Assembly (NCBI GenBank): GCA_030838305.1
Contig: JAUTWY010000135.1
Location: forward strand, 1-27,682
Length of the DNA: 27,682 nt
Origin: Acidobacteriaceae bacterium
GTDB lineage: Bacteria > Acidobacteriota > Terriglobia > Terriglobales > Acidobacteriaceae
Direction: 5' to 3'
A model generated the notes under the pieces. That model searched no databases, was not told the origin of the DNA, and worked only from the letters and a program-made list of their open reading frames with translations. The stretch's first letter is position 1; each line of letters begins with the position of its first letter. The position numbers and the translations under genes are program-made. Of this stretch, positions 21,044 to 27,682 are shown piece by piece.

Positions 21044-22147
21044 ATGCTACTGAATCTCACCATTCTCCCCGGCGACGGCATCGGCCCCGAAGTCACTGAG
21101 CAGGCCATCCTCGTCCTCCAAGCTGTTGCTGACGCCTTCGGCCATCAGCTTCAACTCCAGCACAAGAACATCGGCGGAGCCGCGCTGGCCGCGACGAATG
21201 ATCCTCTTCCTCCCGAAACGTTGCAGGCCTGCCTTGCTTCCTCAGCGGTTTTGCTCGGGGCGGTGGGAAGTCCCGCATACGACCACTATCCCAACCATCT
21301 TCGCCCGGAAGCCGGACTGCTGCGCCTGCGCCGCGAACTCGGGGCTTACGCGAACTTACGTCCCGCCATCTGCTTCCCCGCCCTGGAAGACTGTTCTCCC
21401 CTGCGCCCCGAGCTCGTGCGCGGCACCGACATATTGTTCGTGCGCGAGTTGCTGGGAGGTCTATATTTCGGAGAGCCGCGCTCGATCCAGGGCGCGCCCG
21501 GATCCCGCGTCGCCACCAACACCATGACTTATGCCGAGCCGGCCATCGAGCGCATCGCCCGCGTCGCCTTCGAGCTCGCGATGAAGCGCCGCCAGAAAGT
21601 TCTCTCCGTCGACAAAGCCAATGTTCTCGAGTGTTCCCGCCTTTGGCGCGAAGTCGTCACCCGCTGCGCCAAAGATTATCCCGGCGTACAACTCTCACAC
21701 ATGTATGTGGACTCCGCCGCCATGTCGCTGGTGCAGCGTCCCAAGGATTTCGATGTGGTGCTCACGGAGAACATGTTTGGCGACATCCTGTCGGACCAGG
21801 CTGGAGGCGTGGTGGGCTCGCTCGGCCTGCTGGCTTCGGCCAGTATCGGCGGCCCGATCGGAGTATACGAACCGGTGCACGGCTCTGCCCCAGATATTGC
21901 TGGTAAGGGAATTGCAAATCCGCTGGGCGCGATTCTCTCCGCTGCAATGCTGCTACGGCATTCTTTTCAATTAGACCGTGAAGCTGCCTGCATCGAGGGC
22001 GCAGTCGGAGACGTGCTGAACCGCGGCTACCGCACCGCCGACCTGGCAGGAGACTGTCAAAAAGCGACTACAACTTCCGAGATGGGACAGAACGCGGTGC
22101 AAGCAATGAAGAAATTGGCTTCGGCTGCGAAACGGAAATTAGCCTGA
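21044..22147 (+). CDS. leuB: 3-Isopropylmalate dehydrogenase
   Basis: LeuB oxidises and decarboxylates 3-isopropylmalate with NAD+ in leucine synthesis. The 367-residue product has normal length. It opens LTILPGDGIGPEV, then has GAVGSPAYDHYP, LRLRRELGAYANLRPA (substrate Arg residues), the LFVRELLGGLYFGEPR loop, SVDKANVLECSRLWREV, DVVLTENMFGDILSDQAGG (metal-binding Asp residues) and the NAD site YEPVHGSAPDIAGKGIANP. The HGSAPDIAG segment is typical of NAD use. It lies 137 bp after leuA, with no SD and a TAAACT box 9 nt before its ATG. leuC and leuD are not in the window. Confidence 0.95.
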   Translation: MLLNLTILPGDGIGPEVTEQAILVLQAVADAFGHQLQLQHKNIGGAALAATNDPLPPETLQACLASSAVLLGAVGSPAYDHYPNHLRPEAGLLRLRRELGAYANLRPAICFPALEDCSPLRPELVRGTDILFVRELLGGLYFGEPRSIQGAPGSRVATNTMTYAEPAIERIARVAFELAMKRRQKVLSVDKANVLECSRLWREVVTRCAKDYPGVQLSHMYVDSAAMSLVQRPKDFDVVLTENMFGDILSDQAGGVVGSLGLLASASIGGPIGVYEPVHGSAPDIAGKGIANPLGAILSAAMLLRHSFQLDREAACIEGAVGDVLNRGYRTADLAGDCQKATTTSEMGQNAVQAMKKLASAAKRKLA

Positions 22148-22150
22148 CTC

Positions 22151-22945
22151 TCAAACTCTCGGCGCCGGCCGCTCAGCGATGGTTTTAGCCAGAGTTTCAA
22201 CTTGCGGCACGGCCCTTGAGGGTCCGCCGTCATACTTGCCCGCCAGGTCATTCCAGCGGATACGCACCATCTCCTGAAACATGCGCGCTCCGTCCATTAG
22301 CGGATTGATTCTTGTTCCCCCGACGTGTCCCCAGCGTACCGCAACTTCTTCCACGCGGAATCCAAACTTGCGGGCCAGGAAAAGTATCTCCGGATCGAAG
22401 CCCCAGCGCTCAATACGCTGCAGCGGGAGAATGGTTTGTGCCGCCCTCCGCGTGAAAGCCTTGAAGCCGCACTGCGTATCCTTGAATCGCAGTCCCAGGA
22501 TAATCCGGTTCAAGCCGTTGAATATTCTTCCAAAAAGTTGCCGGTGCAGCGATTGCCGGTGAATCTGCAATTCCGAGCGCAGCCAGCGCGAACCGATGGC
22601 GATGTCCGCCCCCGCCGCCAGCGCCTCCAGCAACTTCGGCATCTCTTCAATGGGCGAAGAGAGATCCGCGTCACTGAACACGATCACTTCGCCCCGCGCG
22701 TTCAGCATGCCATTGCGCACCGCATACCCTTTGCCGCGGTTTCCCGGATTCTCGACCAACCGCAGCACGGGATTTTTGGCCGCAAATGCTCGAACAATCT
22801 CGGCTGTGTTGTCGCGGGACCCATCGTTCACCACGATTACTTCAGTATCCCACCCCTGCTCCCGCACGTATGCCAGCACTTTCTCAAGAGTCGGAGCCAG
22901 CCGCGCGCCTTCGTTGTAAGCCGGGATGACGATGCTATAGGTCAT
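22151..22945 (-). CDS. Dolichyl/polyprenyl-phosphate-type family 2 glycosyltransferase
   Basis: The 264-residue product resembles eukaryotic ALG5/DPM1-like and bacterial polyprenyl-phosphate sugar transferases. It starts MTYSIVIPAYNEG and has VNDGSRDNT, NRGKGYAVRNGML, then FSDADLSSP (DxD metal site), GSRW, and the C-terminal FKDTQCGFKAFTR and RWGFDPEILFLARK. WGHVGGTRINPLMD near the end is typical of the polyprenyl-phosphate branch. It probably loads a sugar onto a lipid carrier at the inner membrane for glycan synthesis; donor and acceptor are inferred. It converges with leuB (3 bp between stops). A CCCCAATTGGGG palindrome lies 35 bp upstream at 22980-22991. Confidence 0.88.
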   Translation of the reverse strand: MTYSIVIPAYNEGARLAPTLEKVLAYVREQGWDTEVIVVNDGSRDNTAEIVRAFAAKNPVLRLVENPGNRGKGYAVRNGMLNARGEVIVFSDADLSSPIEEMPKLLEALAAGADIAIGSRWLRSELQIHRQSLHRQLFGRIFNGLNRIILGLRFKDTQCGFKAFTRRAAQTILPLQRIERWGFDPEILFLARKFGFRVEEVAVRWGHVGGTRINPLMDGARMFQEMVRIRWNDLAGKYDGGPSRAVPQVETLAKTIAERPAPRV

Positions 22946-22979
22946 TTTCAGTCGAATCTTCCCTGCGGAGAGTGCCTCC

Positions 22980-22991
22980 CCCCAATTGGGG
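22980..22991. promoter_or_regulatory. 12-bp perfect palindrome upstream of the glycosyltransferase
   Basis: CCCCAATTGGGG is self-complementary. It lies 35 bp upstream of the ATG at 22945 in the 162-bp gap that ends at the HD-GYP gene. It could be an operator; nothing else in that gap is recognisable. Confidence 0.3.
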
Positions 22992-23107
22992 AAACGCTTA
23001 AGATGTCTTTAGCCGCAAAGCTGGTTGCTCCCTAAATCCATCGTACGTCGTAAGCTGATCGAGGAAACCTTGAATTGGAAGCTGGAACTTCGGACGACGC
23101 TTCCCCG

Positions 23108-24175
23108 TCACGCCACGCTGCGTTGTTCCACCAGCATGCTGAAGAATTCGTTCACCAGTTCGCCGTCCCATAAGCCCTGGCGGGCTTCCTCGCGCATGGT
23201 ATGCGCGGCCCGGTCATGGGACAGAGCAGGCTTGTATGGTCGCGCCGTACGCAATGCGTCGTAAACGTCAACCACCTGCAAGACCCTTGGCAGCAGGGGG
23301 ATCTCACCGGCGCGCATTCCGTCAGGGTATCCCGATCCATCGGCATGCTCGTGATGATGCCGAATGATGGGCAGCACCAACCGCAATGACTTCAGCGGCT
23401 TGCAGATATTCTCTCCCGTCACCGGGTGCTGCTTCATGATCGCCCACTCCTGAAGAGTAAGATCGCTGCCTTTTTTTAATATGGCGTCCGGCACCGCAAT
23501 CTTCCCCAGATCGTGCAGGTACCCGCCACGGCGCAGCGCCACGATGGAGTCTTCATTCAGCCCCAGATGCACCCCCAACTGCGATGCGCGTACTGCCAGG
23601 CGCTCGCAATGTCCCTCAGTGTAAGGGTCGCGGCCTTCCACGCTCAACCCCAGCGTGCACAGAACGGAGTCCGCGGTCTCCAGTTCATCGGTGAATTCCT
23701 TTACCCGAAGCAGCGATTTCACGCGTGCCGTCAGTTCTTCCGCCAGCACCGGCTTGTTCAGGAAATCGTCTGCTCCTGCTTCAATTCCGCGCAGCTTGTC
23801 GGCATGGTCGGTCAATCCCGTGATCAGCACGAAGGGGATCAAACGTGTTGCCGGATCACTTTTGAGTTCCCTGCAAAAATCGTAACCGGATTTACCCGGC
23901 ATTCTCACATCGGAAAGAATCAGGTCGGGAGCTTGCCGCCGCACTTCGGCCTGGGCCTCGTGCGCATCGGCCGCCGTCACCACCTCATAGCCGCGCATCG
24001 TAAGCAACTGGCTCATCAGGCCGGCGATGCTGGGCTGGTCATCCACCACCAGAATCCGCGCAGGCCTTCGGGCGGGCCACAAACTAGCCATATTCACTTC
24101 AGAACCTGCTTGTCGCTTGGAAGTTGCCCGTTCCACATGGCTCACAACCGGACGGGAATCGTGGGACGAACTCAT
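23108..24175 (-). CDS. Response regulator with HD-GYP phosphodiesterase domain
   Basis: The protein combines a receiver domain with an HD-GYP domain that hydrolyses cyclic di-GMP. The REC part (about 38-155) shows ILVVDDQPS, the phosphoacceptor D89 in SDVRMPG, ITG (118-120) and the NKP lysine. The HD-GYP part (from about 165) has the LHDLGK motif (H221, D222), then HHHEHADGSGYP (273-284) with the GYP signature. The metal ligands appear intact, so activity is likely. The ATG at 24175 gives 355 residues. An ATG at 24091 (MASLWPARRPARILVVDD) would remove a 28-residue extension and looks more natural for a receiver domain. No histidine kinase gene is adjacent. Confidence 0.93.
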   Translation of the reverse strand: MSSSHDSRPVVSHVERATSKRQAGSEVNMASLWPARRPARILVVDDQPSIAGLMSQLLTMRGYEVVTAADAHEAQAEVRRQAPDLILSDVRMPGKSGYDFCRELKSDPATRLIPFVLITGLTDHADKLRGIEAGADDFLNKPVLAEELTARVKSLLRVKEFTDELETADSVLCTLGLSVEGRDPYTEGHCERLAVRASQLGVHLGLNEDSIVALRRGGYLHDLGKIAVPDAILKKGSDLTLQEWAIMKQHPVTGENICKPLKSLRLVLPIIRHHHEHADGSGYPDGMRAGEIPLLPRVLQVVDVYDALRTARPYKPALSHDRAAHTMREEARQGLWDGELVNEFFSMLVEQRSVA

Positions 24176-24394
24176 TGGAACTTACTTCGATTTTACCGCA
24201 ACCTGGCGCCGCCTGTACTCAGAAGAAATGCAGTGGCACCAGCAAACACACGGTCTGGGAATGTCGCAGTTCCGAACCTGCCGGGAAAATAAGCGTGCCA
24301 TTTGTGACTTCTGACCTTGTGTTCCAACGTGGTTCCTGCATAACCTCGGTCAGCGGACAGGATTCGACCCTCGCAATCCAGCCGTCAATGTGCG
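24176..24394. other. Spacer upstream of HD-GYP gene and pseudogene
   Basis: About 220 bp between the start of the HD-GYP gene and the first recognisable codons of the pseudogene. Frames are open on the plus strand but show no domain. I see no strong promoter or hairpin here. Confidence 0.4.
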
Positions 24395-24847
24395 CGGATT
24401 CTCATCATTATTGTCCTTCTCAGCTGCGCGTCAGTTGCGGCCGCCGCAGTCAAACCACACGTCATCACTTTTGGAAAGTGGACCACGGTTCCGTGGAGCC
24501 GCGATTCCGTTGGCAGTTTGGAAGGCGAAATGTCACTCCCGCTGAAAGTCCGCGCGCTACTTCGTCGATACCCACGTTCAGGAATTTACTATCGGCCCAA
24601 CTCACGAGATTACCGACCGCTTATTCGTAGTGAGGCGCGCCTTCCGTGTTAACAACAGTCTTCCCCAGGAATCGATCGCACGCCGCATTGGCAATGGCAA
24701 CGCGGATTCCGCCTGCCCTCTCCCGAACTGGCAGCGAAATCCCTCCCCGCGTGACCTTCGAGCCCGCAGCCGGACCTAAACAAACTCTCACCATTCGCCG
24801 TCCTGCGGCAGATCCGGGAGGAAGACGAAGAAGAAGCAGCGAAATAA
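24395..24847 (+). pseudogene. Frameshifted, internally deleted gene for a secreted acidobacterial protein
   Basis: Coherent protein sequence is split over frames. Frame A (from 24395) reads a signal-peptide-like RILIIIVLLSCASVAAAA, then VKPHVITFGKWTTVPW and LPLKVRAL. At about 24560 one extra base moves the sense to another frame: FVDTHVQEFTIGPTHEITDR followed by LFVVRRAFRVNNSLPQE. Near 24670 it shifts again to PHWQWQRGF. It then jumps to DSACPLPNWQRNPSP and RVTFEPAAGPKQTLTIR, and ends in frame A with an acidic EEDEEEAAK and TAA at 24845-24847. I recall intact relatives as about 200-250-residue secreted proteins with a long central part between WQWQRG and the SxCP-x-P-x-WQR motif; that part is missing here. 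No start codon is in frame. The function of the family is unknown to me. Confidence 0.75.
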
Positions 24848-24917
24848 TTTGAACGCTGTGGCTGCAGAATGATCGGATCAGATCGCGCACTCAACTGAGA
24901 ATTGAACTGACCACTTC

Positions 24918-25871
24918 CTAATCCCCCGTAGCTTCCACAGCCGGCAATTCCACGCCGCCAGTCTTCTCCTTCACCTTCGCACTGGTCACCAGAATGACGG
25001 CCAACACCACGATCACGCTCCCCATCACGATAAAGCGGTCCACCCTCTCATGGAGGACCAGCCAACCCAGAAATACCGCCACTACCGGATTCACATACGC
25101 GTAGGTGGACACTTTTGAAGTAGGCACGTGCTCCAGCAGCCAGATGTATGCCGTGTAGCCAATCCAGGACCCGCACACGACAAGATAGAGCACGGCGCTC
25201 ACGCCGCGAGTGGTCCATACAGCCCGCGAAAAATCTCTCAATCCCAGGGCTACCAGGAAGTTCGCCACGCCCGCCGCCGTCACTTGCCATCCGGTCGCGC
25301 TAAACACGTCCATGCCAGACTGCCAGCGCTTCGACAACACCGAGCCCAACGCCCAGGAAAACGACCCGCCAATCAGCGCGAGTGAAGCCCACAATTCTTG
25401 TCGTCCCAGCACCGACGTCGAATGCAACTCCGGCCAAAACAACACGAAGAGACCCATCATCCCCAGCGCCAGACCAGCCTTGCCCCGCCATGAAATCCGG
25501 TGACGGCCGAGGAGCAACGAGTCGAGGACCAGAAACCACAGCGGCGTAATCGCGACAATCAAGGCGGCCAACCCCGACGGCACCGAAAGCTCCGCCCACG
25601 ATAAGGTCAGGTTACCGCCCATCAGCAGCAGAATTCCTACGCCCGCTGCCAACGCAATCTGCTTCCCCGAATACCAGACCCTGCGGCCGGTCGCCGCACA
25701 CACCACGAGCATGACCACTCCGGCAATCGAAAACCGCATCGCGCACATCAAAGCCGGTGGAATGCTCTGCACAGCAATGTCAATCGCTAAGTACGTAGAT
25801 CCCCAAAATAAATAGACCAGCCCGAAGGCAAGGATCACCGCAAACCGGCTTGGGCGATGGATGTTGTGCAT
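24918..25871 (-). CDS. EamA/DMT-family transporter
   Basis: This 317-residue protein has ten hydrophobic helices in two EamA repeats. The first repeat has GLVYLFWGSTYLAIDIAVQS and PPALMCAMRFSIAGVVML. The second begins near residue 150 with WASLALIGGSFSWALGSVLSKR, followed by GSWIGYTAYIWLLEHVP and YAYVNPVVAVFLGWLVLHE. This is the YedA/RhtA-like pattern, usually exporting amino acids or other metabolites across the inner membrane; the substrate is unknown. A TATTTT box lies 8 nt before the ATG at 25871 without an SD. The pseudogene lies downstream, reading toward it. Confidence 0.92.
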   Translation of the reverse strand: MHNIHRPSRFAVILAFGLVYLFWGSTYLAIDIAVQSIPPALMCAMRFSIAGVVMLVVCAATGRRVWYSGKQIALAAGVGILLLMGGNLTLSWAELSVPSGLAALIVAITPLWFLVLDSLLLGRHRISWRGKAGLALGMMGLFVLFWPELHSTSVLGRQELWASLALIGGSFSWALGSVLSKRWQSGMDVFSATGWQVTAAGVANFLVALGLRDFSRAVWTTRGVSAVLYLVVCGSWIGYTAYIWLLEHVPTSKVSTYAYVNPVVAVFLGWLVLHERVDRFIVMGSVIVVLAVILVTSAKVKEKTGGVELPAVEATGD

Positions 25872-26146
25872 TTACGGTGAAAATAAAGGAAACTAAAAGA
25901 TATCAGACGAATTGCAGCAGCTGACTCTAAAGTTGCTGGATCTTGCGAAATGAAGATGGAGCCCGCTCCCGGCTGCCAAGTTCGCTGAAAGCAATAATCC
26001 AAAAGGAGAGAAGGGTATTAGAATGAAGTGTCTCTTCCCCTGAAGATGATTCCTCTATAAATTGCCTCCACGCGTTCGGGTTTTGTAAGTGGTGGGCCTG
26101 ACATTTATCTTTGCATTGATAAAAAAGTAGACTATCTGGGACCTGC
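25872..26146. other. Divergent spacer between the EamA and SDR genes
   Basis: This 275-bp gap is more AT-rich than its surroundings and should hold both promoters. On the minus strand TATTTT (25880-25885) lies 8 nt before the EamA ATG. Toward the SDR gene a CTGACA (26098-26103) is followed by A/T-rich sequence and TAGACT 13 nt before the ATG, with non-ideal spacing. I see no gene here. Confidence 0.4.
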
Positions 26147-26899
26147 ATGCGAGGCCTGAAAGACAAACGAGTCCTCATCACCGGAGGCGCCAGCGGAATC
26201 GGCGCCGCCACCGCCGCCCGTTTTCTGGAAGAAGGGGCCCAAGTCTGCATTCTCGACCGCGACGCCAACGCCTGCGAAGCGATTCGTCAGCAACTGCCGA
26301 CAATCTCCGAGGCGATCATCGCCGATGTCACCGACCTAATGCAGGTAGAGGCCGCCTGCGCCGACGCGGTTCGCGTGATGGACGGAGTCGACGTCCTCAT
26401 CAACAACGCTGGCATCAGCATCCGCCACAACTTCCTCGATATCACGCCCGAAGAGTGGGACAGAGTGATTGCCGTGAATCTCACTGGCGTCTTCTACATG
26501 GCACAGACCGCCGCTCGCCACATGATGCAACGCGGCAGCGGAGTGATTCTACAAACCGCCTCCACCAACGGCATCATGGGCTATCCCTACTACGCCGACT
26601 ACAACGCGACCAAGGCAGGCGTGATCGAGTTAACGCGCTCCATGGCGCTCGAACTCGCCCCCAAAGTTCGTGTCTGTGCTGTCGCTCCGGGATACGTGCT
26701 CACGCCCATGCAGCGCGCGGAATATACCGATGCAATGCTCGATGAAGTCAATCGCAAGATTCCCCTGCGCCGCCACGCCAAGCCGGAAGAAATTGCAGCG
26801 CTGTTTGCATTTCTGGCCTCCGACGACGCCGCCTATGCCACCGGCCACGTGTACACCATGGATGGCGGAGAAACCTCTGGCGGACTAGCCAGCCGCTAA
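26147..26899 (+). CDS. Short-chain dehydrogenase/reductase
   Basis: SDR enzymes oxidise or reduce alcohols and ketones with NAD(P)H. The 250-residue product has classical features: the cofactor-binding TGGASGIGAA (residues 12-21), LDRDA after beta-2 (an acidic residue there favours NAD), NNAGIS, a catalytic Ser region QTASTNGIMG, and YADYNATKAG with the Tyr-x3-Lys pair. PGYVLTPM follows, and the family end TGHVYTMDGGETSGG. Length and C-terminus match FabG-like and sugar or hydroxyacid dehydrogenases; the substrate cannot be assigned. It is the first gene after a 275-bp divergent gap and converges with the last gene (17 bp between stops). Confidence 0.92.
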   Translation: MRGLKDKRVLITGGASGIGAATAARFLEEGAQVCILDRDANACEAIRQQLPTISEAIIADVTDLMQVEAACADAVRVMDGVDVLINNAGISIRHNFLDITPEEWDRVIAVNLTGVFYMAQTAARHMMQRGSGVILQTASTNGIMGYPYYADYNATKAGVIELTRSMALELAPKVRVCAVAPGYVLTPMQRAEYTDAMLDEVNRKIPLRRHAKPEEIAALFAFLASDDAAYATGHVYTMDGGETSGGLASR

Positions 26900-26916
26900 G
26901 GGTCACTGTGGCTTCT

Positions 26917-27682
26917 TTATCCCCGCGCGAATCTGGACGCCAGCCTTGCCAGCCGCACCACTCGATACAGAGGAAACAAGATTGCAGGCAAGCGAACCGC
27001 ATTCCACTCACTCGGACCCGGCGTGAAAGTCAACCGCGCAAGAAAGCGCATGCGGTCAAGACGCCGCTCGCGAAGCCTCATCATCAGGCGAAAGTAAGAT
27101 ATTTGTTGCTCCCCGTAGGGAACTCCGTTACTAACATTGGGAGCTATTTCAGCGGCGAAGTCGTGGGCAGCGCGATCCCCCAGAACTGCACTCTCGATTG
27201 CCGCCGGAATCGGCGCCGCCAAAAGACGGTTCATTAGCAGCAGCGTGATGTGCAGAATCCGCTCGATCCCAAGTTCTAGCGCCCGGGACAGCACCCAAAT
27301 CCAATTCAATTTATCCCGCTTCACAATTTGTGCCACGTCACAGAGCCAGATCAGCCGTCCCCAAACATGTTTCGCGGCATGCACCGACAGCACCAGCAAC
27401 AAATCTTCAGGAGATGGAGTCTTCACGGGGCGCCCCGCAACCGTCACAGTTACCGCGCGTTCGAATAGTCCTTCCATGTCATAGTCCACCGCATAAAAAC
27501 GGGGTTGCAGCGCCCATTGCAACTCCAGCAAATTTTTTCCTGCGGGACTATCAAAAGCGCATTCGTATCCCGATTCGAAATAATCTTCCTCGGCCTCTTC
27601 AGGAACTGGCACGCGTGTCGTGTATCCGAGTTGGCAGACAGCCTTCTTGATCCGCGTCACATCCGACCTGCGGACAAATAAA
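26917..27682 (-). CDS. PF14907-like nucleotidyltransferase family protein, N-terminus cut by window edge
   Basis: The frame is open to the right edge, and the residues before the first possible start (FVRRSDVTRIKK) match the DxD-L-(F/V)-VR strand of the uncharacterised nucleotidyltransferase family, so the true start is beyond 27682. The visible part shows LGYTTRVPVP, then LELQWALQPRFY, then the conserved block PSPEDLLLVLSVHAAKHVWGRLIWLCDVAQIV, where the His/Lys/Trp/Asp-rich helix is typical. A C-terminal helical bundle and a basic tail (RLARLASRFARG) follow. In other genomes such genes often sit near polysaccharide or capsule loci; here the adjoining context is outside the window. The DxD nucleotide site cannot be seen. 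Confidence 0.8.
   Translation of the reverse strand, partial: LFVRRSDVTRIKKAVCQLGYTTRVPVPEEAEEDYFESGYECAFDSPAGKNLLELQWALQPRFYAVDYDMEGLFERAVTVTVAGRPVKTPSPEDLLLVLSVHAAKHVWGRLIWLCDVAQIVKRDKLNWIWVLSRALELGIERILHITLLLMNRLLAAPIPAAIESAVLGDRAAHDFAAEIAPNVSNGVPYGEQQISYFRLMMRLRERRLDRMRFLARLTFTPGPSEWNAVRLPAILFPLYRVVRLARLASRFARG

Noticed and set aside
22325..23035. 236-codon plus-strand ORF opposite the glycosyltransferase
   Set aside because: Shadow ORF; the GT motifs on the minus strand are clear.
24124..24630. 168-codon plus-strand ORF over the pseudogene
   Set aside because: The meaningful protein segments lie in the other frames; this frame is Ser/Pro/Arg noise.
26023..26043. Six-codon ORF (MKCLFP) after an AAGGG in the EamA-SDR gap
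   Set aside because: Too short, with no attenuator-like hairpins and no repeated regulatory codons.
1..27682. CRISPR arrays, IS elements, tRNAs, rRNAs, toxin-antitoxin or defence genes
   Set aside because: I scanned for regularly spaced repeats, transposase motifs, cloverleaf patterns and typical small gene pairs and found none.

Overview
This window looks like chromosomal DNA from a soil-type member of the Acidobacteriota, probably class Terriglobia near Koribacter or Sulfotelmatobacter. That is inference from gene families recognised by eye, not from a search. The support is a moderately high GC content (roughly 55-60% by eye), frequent TTG/GTG starts, dispersed GC-rich palindromes, a histidine-rich secreted TPR family, small tandem beta-barrel proteins ending in Phe, and the wreck of a secreted family I associate with acidobacteria. 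No plasmid, phage, IS element, CRISPR array, rRNA or tRNA is visible.

Left part (1-10.5 kb): an octanoyltransferase gene (lipB, cut by the window edge) lies downstream of dihydrolipoamide dehydrogenase (lpdA), so lipoate attachment and the E3 subunit sit together. A bulged palindromic repeat separates them. Next come ribosomal protein S1 (rpsA) with a clear sigma-70 promoter, and a divergent secreted PAP2 phosphatase. Then come a HIT-family nucleotide hydrolase/phosphorylase, a bacterial PH-domain membrane protein, NAD-dependent DNA ligase (ligA) and a large secreted TPR protein.

Middle part (10.6-18.4 kb): this is an envelope and lipid neighbourhood. It holds a diacylglycerol-kinase-like lipid kinase, a YdjM-type membrane hydrolase, a DUF6580-like membrane protein, a VTT/DedA-type membrane protein, an LpxH-like metallophosphatase whose 3' end overlaps a family 2 glycosyltransferase by 131 bp in another frame, an unknown multi-pass membrane protein, two paralogous beta-barrel outer-membrane proteins and a stand-alone STAS protein.

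Right part (18.4-27.7 kb): a LysR regulator is divergent from a leucine-type module, leuA then leuB. The shared intergenic region carries repeated ATAAG/CTTAT half-sites, including a textbook T-N11-A box. The LeuA protein lacks the C-terminal leucine-binding regulatory domain. After these come a dolichyl-phosphate-type glycosyltransferase, a REC/HD-GYP response regulator, a frameshifted and internally deleted pseudogene, an EamA-family transporter, an SDR oxidoreductase and an incomplete PF14907-like nucleotidyltransferase that runs off the right edge.

No clearly new multigene system is present. The most useful points are the long out-of-frame overlap, the pseudogene, the regulator-less LeuA with its LysR operator, a recurring -10 box placed 7-11 nt before SD-less start codons (suggesting leaderless mRNAs), a 33-codon small ORF, and several palindromes.
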